Below are positions 1 through 10,794 of a stretch of 64,000 bases of DNA, one piece after another. The notes under the pieces were generated by a model. That model was not told where the DNA came from. It ran no database searches and was given only the letters and a program-made list of their open reading frames with translations. Within the stretch, counting starts at the first letter, position 1. Each line of letters starts with the position of its first letter. Origin of the DNA: Pseudolabrys sp. FHR47. GTDB taxonomy: Bacteria > Pseudomonadota > Alphaproteobacteria > Rhizobiales > Xanthobacteraceae. The translations under genes were made by a program, and so were the position numbers. The stretch is from NCBI RefSeq assembly GCF_005153485.1, contig NZ_CP039740.1:868001-932000 (forward strand), read 5' to 3'.

Positions 1-915
<915 letters not shown>

Positions 916-916
916 C

Positions 917-1408
917 ATGACCGACAAGAAGAAGCCCGTGATGAAGCAGCGCCTGGTCGGCGTCACTTTGGATGAGGCTTCGATTGGCCGCTCCAATCCG
1001 GACGTCGAGCATGAGCGGGCGGTCGCCATCTACGATCTGCTTGAGCTCAACCAGTTCGCGCCGGTCGGCCATGACGGCGGGCCCTATACGTTGCACCTGA
1101 GCATCAACGATAACCGCCTGGTCTTCGACATTCGCAGCGAGGACGGCACGCCGGTGGTCGCGCATCTGTTCTCGCTATCGCCTTTGCGCCGGATCGTGAA
1201 GGACTACTACATGATCTGCGACAGCTATTATCAGGCCATCCGCACCGCGACGCCGGACAAGATCGAGGCCATCGATATGGGCCGGCGCGGCATTCACAAC
1301 GAGGGTTCGCGTATCCTGATCGAGCGGCTCAAGGACAAGGTGACGGTGGACATGGACACCGCGCGCCGCCTGTTCACGCTGATCTGCGTCTTGCACTGGA
1401 AGGGGTGA
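917..1408 (+). CDS. UPF0262 family protein
   Basis: A 163-residue cytoplasmic protein of the UPF0262 family, conserved almost only in alphaproteobacteria and still without an assigned biochemical function. It starts one base after the hisD stop, so it is probably translated from the same mRNA. Charged, no signal peptide or membrane segment. Typical family stretches are [26 protein letters not shown] and [11 protein letters not shown], with a C-terminal segment ending LICVLHWKG. Length is normal for the family. The function is unknown; the constant neighbourhood with hisD and a phosphatase is the only hint. Confidence 0.93.
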   Translation: MTDKKKPVMKQRLVGVTLDEASIGRSNPDVEHERAVAIYDLLELNQFAPVGHDGGPYTLHLSINDNRLVFDIRSEDGTPVVAHLFSLSPLRRIVKDYYMICDSYYQAIRTATPDKIEAIDMGRRGIHNEGSRILIERLKDKVTVDMDTARRLFTLICVLHWKG

Positions 1409-1448
1409 CGCTGATGCGTTGCGCCTCCGTTCGCCGGAATGACGACTG

Positions 1449-1904
1449 ATGGCGTCCTCGCGGCCGCAGGCCGTGCTGTTCTCGTGCGGCTATAACGCCG
1501 TGCGCTCGCCGATGGCCGAGGGTCTGTTCAAGCAGCTTTACGGCAAGACGGTCTATGTGCAGTCGGCCGGCGTGCAGAAGGGCGAACTCGATCCGTTCGC
1601 CGTCGCGGTGATGGACGAAATCGGCATCGACATTTCGCGGCACAAGCCCATCGACTTCGAGGAGCTGGAAGACCTCGAAGGGCTGAACTTCGATCTCATC
1701 GTCACGCTGTCGCCGCCGGCGCACCACAAGGCGCTCGACCTCACGCGCACCGCGGCCGTCAATGTCGAATACTGGCCGACGGTCGATCCGACCGGCATTG
1801 AAGGCTCGCGCGAGCAGAAGCTCGACGCCTATCGCGCGGTGCGCGACCAGTTGATGGCGCAGATCAGGAAGCGCTTCGGCGCGGCGGGGCAGGGGAATGA
1901 GTGA
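1449..1904 (+). CDS. Low-molecular-weight protein tyrosine phosphatase family protein
   Basis: 151-residue protein of the LMW-PTP/ArsC-like fold. The phosphate-binding loop CX5R is intact: Cys13-Gly-Tyr-Asn-Ala-Val-Arg19 followed by Ser20. A late VDPTG segment carries the aspartate expected to act as general acid. It could dephosphorylate phosphotyrosine, or belong to the arsenate-reductase-like branch; the sequence alone does not decide. It follows UPF0262 by 40 bases, as in many Rhizobiales, where it is part of the hisD neighbourhood. Confidence 0.88.
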   Translation: MASSRPQAVLFSCGYNAVRSPMAEGLFKQLYGKTVYVQSAGVQKGELDPFAVAVMDEIGIDISRHKPIDFEELEDLEGLNFDLIVTLSPPAHHKALDLTRTAAVNVEYWPTVDPTGIEGSREQKLDAYRAVRDQLMAQIRKRFGAAGQGNE

Positions 1905-1925
1905 GGCACTGCGGTAGTCGCGCTT

Positions 1926-2061
1926 TCCCCTCTCCCCTTGGGGGAGAGGGTGGCGAAGCCCGAAGGGCTGAGCCGGGAGAGGGGTAACTTACGACAAACG
2001 AAGCATACCCCTCTCCCGCCCTCGCTTCGCTCGGGCACCCTCTCCCCCAAGGGGAGAGGGG
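1926..2061. repeat. Palindromic intergenic repeat, CTCTCCCC(N)GGGGAGAG family, copy 1
   Basis: Two G/C-rich palindromic arms face each other. The left arm reads CCCCTCTCCCC-TT-GGGGGAGAGGG, the right arm CCCTCTCCCCC-AA-GGGGAGAGGGG, and the ends are reverse complements of each other, so the whole element can form a long cruciform. The inner part (CGAAGGGC, CCCTCGCTTCG) is also partly self-complementary. Related elements lie at 2839-2933 and 62441-62560. No convincing gene occupies 1905-2177. Confidence 0.85.
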
Positions 2062-2177
2062 AAGATAAGAGGGAAGGCCGCGCTCTCGTAGCCTCGTTTG
2101 CACTCCCACCCTCCATCCGCTAGTTTCCGCGGCCATTCGAACGCTTTGTTCATTCCCCAGACGGTATCTCTAACCTC

Positions 2178-2807
2178 ATGATCGGCCGTCCGAAATTCGT
2201 TCTCGCCTCCGGCTCGCCGCGCCGCCTGGCGCTCATCAACCAGGCCGGCATCGAGCCCGATGCGCTCAAGCCCTCCGACGTCGATGAGACGCCGAAGCGC
2301 GGCGAAATTCCGCGCGCCTATGCCAACCGGCTGGCCAAGGAGAAGGCGCAGGTCGCGCTCGACAACGTGCGCCTCGACGACGAACTGCGCGGCGCCTACA
2401 TCCTCGCCGCCGACACCGTTGTCGCCGTCGGCCGCCGTATTCTGCCCAAGGCGGAGTTGCTCGACGAGGCGCAGCAGTGCTTGCGTCTGCTCTCGGGCCG
2501 CAACCACCGCGTCTATACCTCGATCTGTCTGGTGACGCCGAAAGAGTCGTTCCGTCAGCGTCTGGTCGAGACGCGTGTGCGCTTCAAGCGCCTGACTTCG
2601 GAAGACATTGAATCGTATCTCGCCTGCGGCGAATGGCGCGGCAAGGCCGGCGGCTACGCGGCGCAAGGCATTGCCGGCACGTTCATCGTCAAGCTGGTCG
2701 GTTCCTATTCCAACGTTGTCGGCCTGCCGCTCTACGAGACGATGAATTTGCTCGGCGGCGAAGGCTATCCGATCCGCTTCGGCTGGCTGAACACGGTGGT
2801 GGCGTAG
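2178..2807 (+). CDS. maf: Maf-family nucleoside triphosphate pyrophosphatase
   Basis: 209 residues. Maf proteins hydrolyse non-canonical or modified nucleoside triphosphates to monophosphates plus pyrophosphate (house-cleaning of dNTP/NTP pools) and have been linked to septum control. Diagnostic motifs are [10 protein letters not shown] at the N-terminus, AADTVV with its catalytic aspartate near residue 77, [10 protein letters not shown], and [12 protein letters not shown] near the C-terminus. Cytoplasmic. The ATG at 2178 is the first one before the ASGSPRR motif. It lies in the conserved Rhizobiales neighbourhood between the LMW phosphatase and yacG, but an acyl-CoA-ligase-like gene separates it from yacG here. 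Confidence 0.95.
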   Translation: MIGRPKFVLASGSPRRLALINQAGIEPDALKPSDVDETPKRGEIPRAYANRLAKEKAQVALDNVRLDDELRGAYILAADTVVAVGRRILPKAELLDEAQQCLRLLSGRNHRVYTSICLVTPKESFRQRLVETRVRFKRLTSEDIESYLACGEWRGKAGGYAAQGIAGTFIVKLVGSYSNVVGLPLYETMNLLGGEGYPIRFGWLNTVVA

Positions 2808-2838
2808 AGCGCAGGAGCGAACGACATTCTCTCTTGTT

Positions 2839-2933
2839 CCCTCCCCCCTTGTGGGGGAGGGTTAGGGAGGGGGGTGATTGCGAGCGTGCACTGAATCACG
2901 GACCCCCACCCCCTCCCCACAAGGGGGAGGGGA
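2839..2933. repeat. Palindromic intergenic repeat, copy 2
   Basis: Left arm CCCTCCCCCCTTGTGGGGGAGGG and right arm ACCCCCTCCCCACAAGGGGGAGGGG are mutually complementary around the stretch 2875-2905. It belongs to the same general class as the element at 1926-2061 but with a CTTGTG/CACAAG core. It fills the gap between maf and the AMP-binding gene and may act as a transcription barrier or mRNA 3' stabiliser. No T-run follows, so it is not a classical terminator. Confidence 0.8.
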
Positions 2934-2960
2934 GCAGGTTGCCGCAGCCACTGATATCTC

Positions 2961-4469
2961 ATGAACCTCGCACACTGGCTCTCCCGCTCTGGTCTGTCGC
3001 ATCCTCATATGCCCGCGGCGGCACTTGGGCCCCGCGTGGTGATGACCCATGGCGATCTTGCCTTGCGCGCCGCGAAGCTGGCCGGCGCGTTGCGCAACAA
3101 GCTCAAGCTTGAGCCCGGCGACCGCGTCGCCATCGCGGCGAAGAATTCGTCCGATTATCTGGCGCTGCTATACGGCATCTGGCACGCCGGCCTCGCCGCG
3201 GTGCCGGCCAATGCCAAGCTGCATGGCGCCGAACTCGGTTACATCCTCGACCATTCCGGCGCGCGCGTCTGCATCGCCTCGCAAGGCATCGACGCGGAAA
3301 TCGCGCCGCATGCGCCGAAGACGCTGGAACGTCTCATCACCATCGGCAGCGCTGAGTACAACGCGCTGTTCGACGCCGACGCCATCGCTGTCGCGCCTTG
3401 CGCGGGCGACGATCTCGCCTGGCTGTTCTACACCTCGGGCACGACCGGCAAGCCGAAGGGCGCGATGCTGACCCATCGCAACATCGCCTGGGCGAGCCAT
3501 GCCTATGGCGCTGAGGTCGATCCGGTCACGCCCGGCGACGCCATCCTGCACGCCGCGCCGATGAGCCATGGCTCCGGCCTCTACATCATGCAGCACGTCG
3601 CGCGGCTCGGCGTTCAGGTCGTGCCGGAGTCGGGCGCCTTCGAGCCGGACGAGATTTTCAAACTGTTCGAGCGTTGGCCGAATGTGTCGATGTTCGCCGC
3701 GCCGACCATGATCAAGCGTCTTGTCGACAGCGCCGCCGACTGCAACCCCAACAACATCCGCACTTTGATCTGGGGCGGGGCGCCGATGTATGTCGAGGAT
3801 TGTCTCAAGGCGCTCGACCGCTTCGGGCCAAAGCTGGCGCAGATCTACGGGCAGGGCGAGTCGCCCATGACCATCACCACGTTGTCGAAGCAGGATATCG
3901 CGAACCGCGACCATCCGCGCTGGCGCGAGCGGCTTGCCTCGGCCGGCAAGCCCTATGCCTGTGTCGATGTGATTGTCGCGGACGACAACGGCAATCCATT
4001 GCCGCCGGGCGAAACCGGCGAGATTCTGGTCGGGGGCGATGTCGTCATGGCTGGCTATTGGCGCAACGCGGAAGCCACCGCGGCCTCGCTGCGCGGCGGT
4101 TTTCTGCATACCGGCGATGTCGGCGCCTTCGATGCCGAGGGCTACCTGACACTGAAGGACCGCTCCAAGGACCTCATCATCTCCGGCGGCTCCAACATCT
4201 ATCCACGCGAGGTCGAGGAGGTGCTGCTCACGCACCCGGCCGTGCGCGAGGTCTCGGTGATCGGCCGCCCCGACGCCGATTGGGGCGAGGCGGTGGTGGC
4301 CTATGTGGTCGGCGATGCCCCAAAGGGCGAACTCGACGCCCTGTGCCTCGCGCATATCGCCCGCTTCAAGCGGCCGAAGGATTATGTTTTCGTCGACGCC
4401 CTGCCGAAGAACAATTATGGCAAGATCCTGAAAACCGAATTGCGCGCGCGCGACGCGCGGCGGCAGTGA
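2961..4469 (+). CDS. AMP-binding acyl-CoA ligase family protein
   Basis: 502-residue class I adenylate-forming enzyme that would activate a carboxylic acid with ATP and load it on CoA. The ATP-binding signature LFYTSGTTGKPKG is at about residues 155-167; the hinge region LKDRSKDLIISGGSNIYP is at about 397-415; the catalytic lysine lies in PKNNYGKILK near residue 490. The length fits medium/long-chain or aryl acyl-CoA ligases. Substrate cannot be read from sequence. It sits alone between maf and yacG, flanked upstream by a palindromic repeat, which suggests insertion into an otherwise conserved block. Confidence 0.88.
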   Translation: MNLAHWLSRSGLSHPHMPAAALGPRVVMTHGDLALRAAKLAGALRNKLKLEPGDRVAIAAKNSSDYLALLYGIWHAGLAAVPANAKLHGAELGYILDHSGARVCIASQGIDAEIAPHAPKTLERLITIGSAEYNALFDADAIAVAPCAGDDLAWLFYTSGTTGKPKGAMLTHRNIAWASHAYGAEVDPVTPGDAILHAAPMSHGSGLYIMQHVARLGVQVVPESGAFEPDEIFKLFERWPNVSMFAAPTMIKRLVDSAADCNPNNIRTLIWGGAPMYVEDCLKALDRFGPKLAQIYGQGESPMTITTLSKQDIANRDHPRWRERLASAGKPYACVDVIVADDNGNPLPPGETGEILVGGDVVMAGYWRNAEATAASLRGGFLHTGDVGAFDAEGYLTLKDRSKDLIISGGSNIYPREVEEVLLTHPAVREVSVIGRPDADWGEAVVAYVVGDAPKGELDALCLAHIARFKRPKDYVFVDALPKNNYGKILKTELRARDARRQ

Positions 4470-4482
4470 CTATATTGGGCTC

Positions 4483-4692
4483 ATGAACAAACCGATCCGA
4501 AAGACCGCCATCATGCGCTGCCCGATCTGTGGCGAGGCGACCGATGTCGCCTTCAAGCCGTTCTGCTCCAAGCGCTGCGCCGATATCGACCTGAACCGCT
4601 GGCTCACCGGGGTCTACGCCGTTCCGGTGAAGGAAGAGGAAGACGAGGACGGCATGCGGCCGGCCGACGGCATTGAAGAGCAGAAGGACTGA
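4483..4692 (+). CDS. yacG: DNA gyrase inhibitor YacG
   Basis: Small (69 aa) zinc protein. YacG binds GyrB and inhibits gyrase. The zinc ligands are plain: MRCPIC (Cys-X2-Cys) then FCSKRC (Cys-X3-Cys), followed by the family's DLNRWLTGVYAVP segment and an acidic C-terminal tail rich in Glu and Asp. The gene starts 13 bases after the acyl-CoA-ligase-like gene and is followed after 12 bases by the ThDP enzyme subunit, so the three may be cotranscribed. Length is normal. Confidence 0.95.
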   Translation: MNKPIRKTAIMRCPICGEATDVAFKPFCSKRCADIDLNRWLTGVYAVPVKEEEDEDGMRPADGIEEQKD

Positions 4693-4704
4693 GGAACGAA
4701 AAGA

Positions 4705-5235
4705 ATGAATGCACCCGTCCTCTCCGTCGACTGGCCGGATCAGCTTTACGCCACCCTCAAGCGCGCCGATATCCGCCAGGTCGGCTACGTGCCGGACGCC
4801 GGGCATGCGCGGCTGATCGACCGCGTCCGCGCCGATCCCGATATTCACGACGTCGTGCTGTCGACCGAGGAGGAGGGCATCGCGCTCGCCGCCGGCGCCT
4901 GGCTCGGCGGCCAGCGCGCCGTGCTGCTGATGCAGTCGAGCGGCGTCGGCAATTGCGTCAACATGCTGTCGCTGGCGCGCACCTGCCGCTTTCCGCTGCT
5001 GATGATGATCACCATGCGCGGCGAGTGGGAAGAGTTCAATCCATGGCAGCAGCCGATGGGCTCCATCGTCGAGCCGGTGATGAAGCTCAACGAGGCCGAG
5101 ATTTATCGCGCATTGAGGCCGGAAGAGGTCGAGGGCCTCGCCGAGCGCGCCGTGCAGCATGTGTTCGGCGACGAGCGCATCGCGGCGCTGATCCTGTCGC
5201 AGCAACTGATCGGCAAGAAGGTCTGGACCAAGTGA
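4705..5235 (+). CDS. ThDP-dependent decarboxylase, alpha (PYR-domain) subunit, sulfopyruvate/phosphonopyruvate decarboxylase type
   Basis: 176 residues corresponding to the PYR half of ThDP enzymes, as in the split sulfopyruvate decarboxylase ComD. STEEEGIALAAGAWLGG contains the glutamate that activates the cofactor, and the QSSGVGNCVNMLSLA segment is typical of this family. The partner PP-domain subunit overlaps by four bases (GTGA), so the two are translationally coupled. The physiological 2-oxo acid is not known; 3-sulfopyruvate, phosphonopyruvate or another 3-substituted pyruvate are candidates. Confidence 0.85.
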   Translation: MNAPVLSVDWPDQLYATLKRADIRQVGYVPDAGHARLIDRVRADPDIHDVVLSTEEEGIALAAGAWLGGQRAVLLMQSSGVGNCVNMLSLARTCRFPLLMMITMRGEWEEFNPWQQPMGSIVEPVMKLNEAEIYRALRPEEVEGLAERAVQHVFGDERIAALILSQQLIGKKVWTK

Positions 5236-5846
5236 CGGCGCAATTGACAGTCGGCCAGGACGGCAAGCTCGACCGCCGCGCCGCCATGAAGGCCTTGCTC
5301 GCCGATCGCGGCGAGGATCTCGTCGCCATTCCCGGCCTCGGCTCGACCTGCTGGGATCTCGCCGCGGCCGGCGACAACGATCGCAACTTCTATCTCTGGG
5401 GCGCCATGGGCGGCGCAGCGATGGTGGGCCTCGGCCTCGCGCTGGCGCAGCCGGAGCGGCGCGTGCTGGTCGTCACCGGCGACGGCGAAATGCTGATGGG
5501 CATGGGTTCGCTCGCCACCATCGGCATCAAGAAGCCGGCCAATCTCGCCGTTGTGGTGTTCGACAACGGGCACTACGGCGAGACGGGGATGCAGCCAAGC
5601 CACACCCATGGCGGCGGCGTCGATCTGGTGGCGGTGGCAAAAGGCTGTGGCATCGAGACGGCCATGGATGTGCGCGACAAGGCCGGGCTGGCGGCGCTGG
5701 CCGGACGGATCAAGACGCTGCGCGGCGAGGGGCCGCTGTTCGCCCGACTGGCGATTTCCGCGGCCGAGGCGCCCCGGGTGCTGCCCGAGCGCGACGGCGT
5801 CATCCTCAAGAACCGTTTCCGGGCGGCTATCGGCCTGAAAGCGTAG
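5232..5846 (+). CDS. ThDP-dependent decarboxylase, beta (PP-domain) subunit
   Basis: 204 residues forming the pyrophosphate-binding half that completes the upstream alpha subunit. The ThDP motif is seen as VTGDGEMLMGMGSLATIG, starting with GDGE and reaching the downstream asparagine-containing FDNGHYGETG. Start chosen at GTG 5232, which overlaps the alpha stop (GTGA) and gives translational coupling; a short lead then reaches RRAAMKALLADRGEDLVA. Family resemblance is to sulfopyruvate decarboxylase ComE and phosphonopyruvate decarboxylase. It ends about 100 bases before tRNA-Phe. Confidence 0.85.
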   Translation: MTAQLTVGQDGKLDRRAAMKALLADRGEDLVAIPGLGSTCWDLAAAGDNDRNFYLWGAMGGAAMVGLGLALAQPERRVLVVTGDGEMLMGMGSLATIGIKKPANLAVVVFDNGHYGETGMQPSHTHGGGVDLVAVAKGCGIETAMDVRDKAGLAALAGRIKTLRGEGPLFARLAISAAEAPRVLPERDGVILKNRFRAAIGLKA

Positions 5847-5952
5847 GGGAATTTTCGCACCCGCGGTTCTGGACAGGGGCTGGCAGTCCCTCTATAACGC
5901 GGCGCTCGACAGGGTTCGGCGGCCAACGGCCGGACATTCCTTCTGTCCTTGG

Positions 5953-6028
5953 GCCCAGGTAGCTCAGTTGGTAGAGCATGCGATTGAAAATCGCAGTGTC
6001 GGTGGTTCGATCCCGCCCCTGGGCACCA
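5953..6028 (+). tRNA. tRNA-Phe (GAA)
   Basis: A 76-base cloverleaf can be folded by eye. The acceptor stem GCCCAGG pairs with CCTGGGC, the discriminator is A and the terminal CCA is encoded. D arm GCTC AGTTGGTA GAGC; anticodon arm TGCGA-TTGAAAA-TCGCA with anticodon GAA; variable region GTGTC; T arm GGTGG-TTCGATC-CCGCC. All stems pair fully, with one G·U in the T stem. Confidence 0.97.
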
Positions 6029-6174
6029 TTTGTCCCTGTTTAAGCGCGCCAGTCGTGCCGGGCCCCTGCCGTCATTTATGACTTCTTGATGTGCGGCAAT
6101 CGCAATCCGCATCGTTTCCTTATTCCCGCCGGCGTATCTGCAGTCTCGCTCCACAGCAATTGGAGGGAGCCATC

Positions 6175-6258
6175 ATGCTCGATCTGCTTCTGCTCGCTTC
6201 GGCGGCCGGCCTTTTTGCTTTGACGCTCGGTTACGCCTTCGCCTGCGATCGACTCTGA
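6175..6258 (+). CDS. 27-residue hydrophobic peptide preceding kdpF
   Basis: Too short for usual gene callers but well supported: a strong ribosome-binding site (GGAGGGAG) lies six bases before ATG, and the product is one membrane helix of Leu, Ala, Gly and Phe ending in the polar tail YAFACDRL. kdpF starts nine bases after its stop. Short peptides of this form are often found ahead of kdpF in alphaproteobacteria. Inference: a membrane accessory peptide of the Kdp complex, or a translated leader coupling translation into kdpF. Confidence 0.7.
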   Translation: MLDLLLLASAAGLFALTLGYAFACDRL

Positions 6259-6267
6259 AGGTGCGTC

Positions 6268-6357
6268 ATGTCCATCGACTATAGCCTCGCCGCCCTCGTG
6301 ACCGTGGGCGTGCTCATCTATCTCACCTACGCGCTCATACGCCCCGAACGGTTCTGA
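6268..6357 (+). CDS. kdpF: Potassium-transporting ATPase subunit KdpF
   Basis: 29-residue single-span membrane peptide. KdpF stabilises the KdpFABC complex in the inner membrane. The sequence begins MSIDYSLAALVT and ends with the characteristic RPERF. The length is exactly that expected. It lies between the 27-residue peptide and kdpA, which starts nine bases later. Confidence 0.92.
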   Translation: MSIDYSLAALVTVGVLIYLTYALIRPERF

Positions 6358-6366
6358 GGCCGTGTC

Positions 6367-8070
6367 ATGACACTTATCGGCTGGATTCAGATCGCGCTGT
6401 ATTGCGCCATCATCGTCGCTCTCACGCCCATAGTCGGCGGTTATATGACTCGAGTCTTCGCCGGCGAGCGCACTTTCCTGTCGCCGCTGCTGCGGCCTGT
6501 TGAAGGGCTGATCTACCGCCTCGGCGGCGTCGACGAGACCCGCGAGCAGCACTGGCTGACCTACACGGTCGCCATGCTGCTGTTCCATGTCGGTGGCTTC
6601 GCCATACTCTACGCGATCCTGCGCCTGCAGGACGTGCTCCCGTTCAATCCGGCCGGGCAGGGCGCGGTGCCGCCCGACCTCGCCCTCAACACGGCGACTT
6701 CGTTCATCACCAACACCAACTGGCAGAACTACGGCGGCGAAAGCACGCTGTCCTATCTGACGCAGATGCTGGGCCTCACGCCGCAGAATTTCCTGTCGGC
6801 GGCGACCGGCATCGTTCTCGCGGTGGCGTTGATCCGCGGCTTTGCCCGGGCCTCGGCGAAAACGGTCGGTAATTTCTGGGCTGACATCACCCGCTGCACG
6901 CTCTACATCCTGATGCCGGCCTGCATTGTCTTCACTTTGTTCCTGGTCTGGCAGGGCATGCCGCAGACGCTTGGCCCCTATATCGAAGCCACAACGCTCG
7001 AAGGCGCCAAGCAGACCATCGCCGTCGGCCCGGTCGCCTCGCAGGTCGCCATCAAGATGCTGGGCACCAATGGCGGCGGCTTCTTCAACGCCAATGCTTC
7101 GCATCCCTTCGAGAACCCGACGGCGCTGTCGAACTTCGTGCAGATGCTGTCGATCTTCGTCCTCGGCGCGGCGCTCACTAATGTGTTCGGCCGCATGGTC
7201 GGCAACCAGAAGCAGGGCTGGGCGATCCTCGCCGCGATGGGCGTTCTGTTCATCGCCGGTGTCGCGTTCTGCTACTGGGCCGAAGCCTATGGCACGCACA
7301 CGTTGAACGCGCTCGGCATCACGGGCGGCAATATGGAAGGTAAGGAAGTCCGCTTCGGCATCGTCGGCTCCGCCTTGTTCGCCGTCATCACCACCGCGGC
7401 CTCGTGCGGCGCGGTCAACGCCATGCACGATAGCTTCACCGCGCTCGGCGGCATGATCCCGCTGATCAATATCCAGCTCGGCGAGATCGTCATCGGCGGC
7501 GTCGGCGCCGGTCTCTACGGCATGCTGCTGTTCGTCATCCTCACGGTGTTCGTCGCCGGATTGATGGTGGGTCGCACGCCCGAATATGTCGGCAAGAAGA
7601 TCGAGGCGCGCGAAGTGAAGATGGCGATGCTCGCCATCCTGATCCTGCCGCTGATGATCCTCGGCTGGACCGCGATTGCCGTGGTCTATCCGCTGGCGGT
7701 CGCGTCGATGGCCAATGCGGGGCCGCACGGCTTCACCGAGGTGCTGTACGCCTATTCGTCGCAGACCGGCAATAACGGCTCGGCCTTCGCGGGGCTCACC
7801 GGCAACACCTTCTTCTACAATCTGTCGGGCGCGGTTGCGATGTTCATCGGCCGTTTCTGGATGATCGTGCCGGCCATGGCGATTGCCGGTTCGCTCGCGC
7901 AGAAGAAGATGGTCGCGGCGTCCGCCGGCACCTTCCCGACCACCGGCGGCCTGTTCGTCGGCCTGCTGGTCGGCGTCATCCTCATTGTCGGCGGTCTCAC
8001 ATTCTTCCCGGCGCTCGCGCTTGGCCCCATCGTCGAGCATCTCGCGATGCAGGCCGGCCAGCTCTTCTAA
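6367..8070 (+). CDS. kdpA: Potassium-transporting ATPase potassium-binding subunit KdpA
   Basis: 567-residue polytopic inner-membrane protein that forms the K+-selective channel part of KdpFABC, a member of the SKT superfamily with four selectivity-filter loops. Visible filter-like segments include [51 protein letters not shown] and [14 protein letters not shown]. Length matches the family. It is the second gene of the kdpFABC operon and is followed by kdpB after 17 bases. Confidence 0.98.
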   Translation: MTLIGWIQIALYCAIIVALTPIVGGYMTRVFAGERTFLSPLLRPVEGLIYRLGGVDETREQHWLTYTVAMLLFHVGGFAILYAILRLQDVLPFNPAGQGAVPPDLALNTATSFITNTNWQNYGGESTLSYLTQMLGLTPQNFLSAATGIVLAVALIRGFARASAKTVGNFWADITRCTLYILMPACIVFTLFLVWQGMPQTLGPYIEATTLEGAKQTIAVGPVASQVAIKMLGTNGGGFFNANASHPFENPTALSNFVQMLSIFVLGAALTNVFGRMVGNQKQGWAILAAMGVLFIAGVAFCYWAEAYGTHTLNALGITGGNMEGKEVRFGIVGSALFAVITTAASCGAVNAMHDSFTALGGMIPLINIQLGEIVIGGVGAGLYGMLLFVILTVFVAGLMVGRTPEYVGKKIEAREVKMAMLAILILPLMILGWTAIAVVYPLAVASMANAGPHGFTEVLYAYSSQTGNNGSAFAGLTGNTFFYNLSGAVAMFIGRFWMIVPAMAIAGSLAQKKMVAASAGTFPTTGGLFVGLLVGVILIVGGLTFFPALALGPIVEHLAMQAGQLF

Positions 8071-8087
8071 TTCCGGAGTTCACGATC

Positions 8088-10160
<2,073 letters not shown>

Positions 10161-10172
10161 GGAAGCACAATC

Positions 10173-10775
10173 ATGCTCAAGGAAATTCGCCCGGCTATCG
10201 TGCTTGTGGTCTCCCTGACGATCATCACGGGCCTCATTTATCCGCTGGTTATGACTGGCATTGCCGGCGCCATTTTCCCGACCCAGGCGCATGGGAGTCT
10301 GATCGAGAAAGACGGTAAGGTCATTGGCTCGACGCTGATCGGCCAATCGTTCACCTCGGACAAGTATTTCCACGGTCGTCCTTCGGCGACGAGCGGACCC
10401 GACCCTAAGGATGCGACGAAGAGCGTGTCGGTGCCTTACAATGCGGCCAATTCCGGCGGCTCCAATCTGGGTCCGACCAGCAAGGCGCTTGCCGAGCGAA
10501 TCGGCGCCGATGTCGAGACGCTGAAGAAGGAAAACCCCGGCGCGGCCGTGCCGGTCGATCTGGTGACCACGTCGCCCAGCGGGCTGGATCCGGATATTTC
10601 GCCCGAGGCTGCGCTGTTCCAGGTGCCCCGCGTGGCGAAAGCGCGGGGGGTGCCGGAAGCCAGCGTGCGGGGCGTCGTCGAATCCTATATCGAGGGACGA
10701 ACACTGGGTGTGCTGGGCGAACCGCGTGTGAATGTGCTCAGGCTCAATCTCGCACTGGATGCCATGAAGTCCTAA
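10173..10775 (+). CDS. kdpC: Potassium-transporting ATPase subunit KdpC
   Basis: 200 residues with one N-terminal membrane helix ([19 protein letters not shown]) and a periplasmic domain. KdpC is thought to raise the affinity of KdpB for ATP and stabilise the complex. Family blocks include [46 protein letters not shown] and the end block [12 protein letters not shown]. It is followed 19 bases later by kdpD. Confidence 0.97.
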   Translation: MLKEIRPAIVLVVSLTIITGLIYPLVMTGIAGAIFPTQAHGSLIEKDGKVIGSTLIGQSFTSDKYFHGRPSATSGPDPKDATKSVSVPYNAANSGGSNLGPTSKALAERIGADVETLKKENPGAAVPVDLVTTSPSGLDPDISPEAALFQVPRVAKARGVPEASVRGVVESYIEGRTLGVLGEPRVNVLRLNLALDAMKS

Positions 10776-10794
10776 GATCGGCTCAGAGGAACTG

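Noticed and set aside
3168..4355. Long minus-strand frame opposite the acyl-CoA-ligase-like gene
   Set aside because: Shadow of the plus-strand enzyme with intact motifs; no family features.
6076..8040. Long open frame on the minus strand opposite kdpA
   Set aside because: Mirror of a high-GC coding sequence; composition of Arg/Asp/Gln/Glu repeats, no recognisable family, and kdpA is certain on the other strand.
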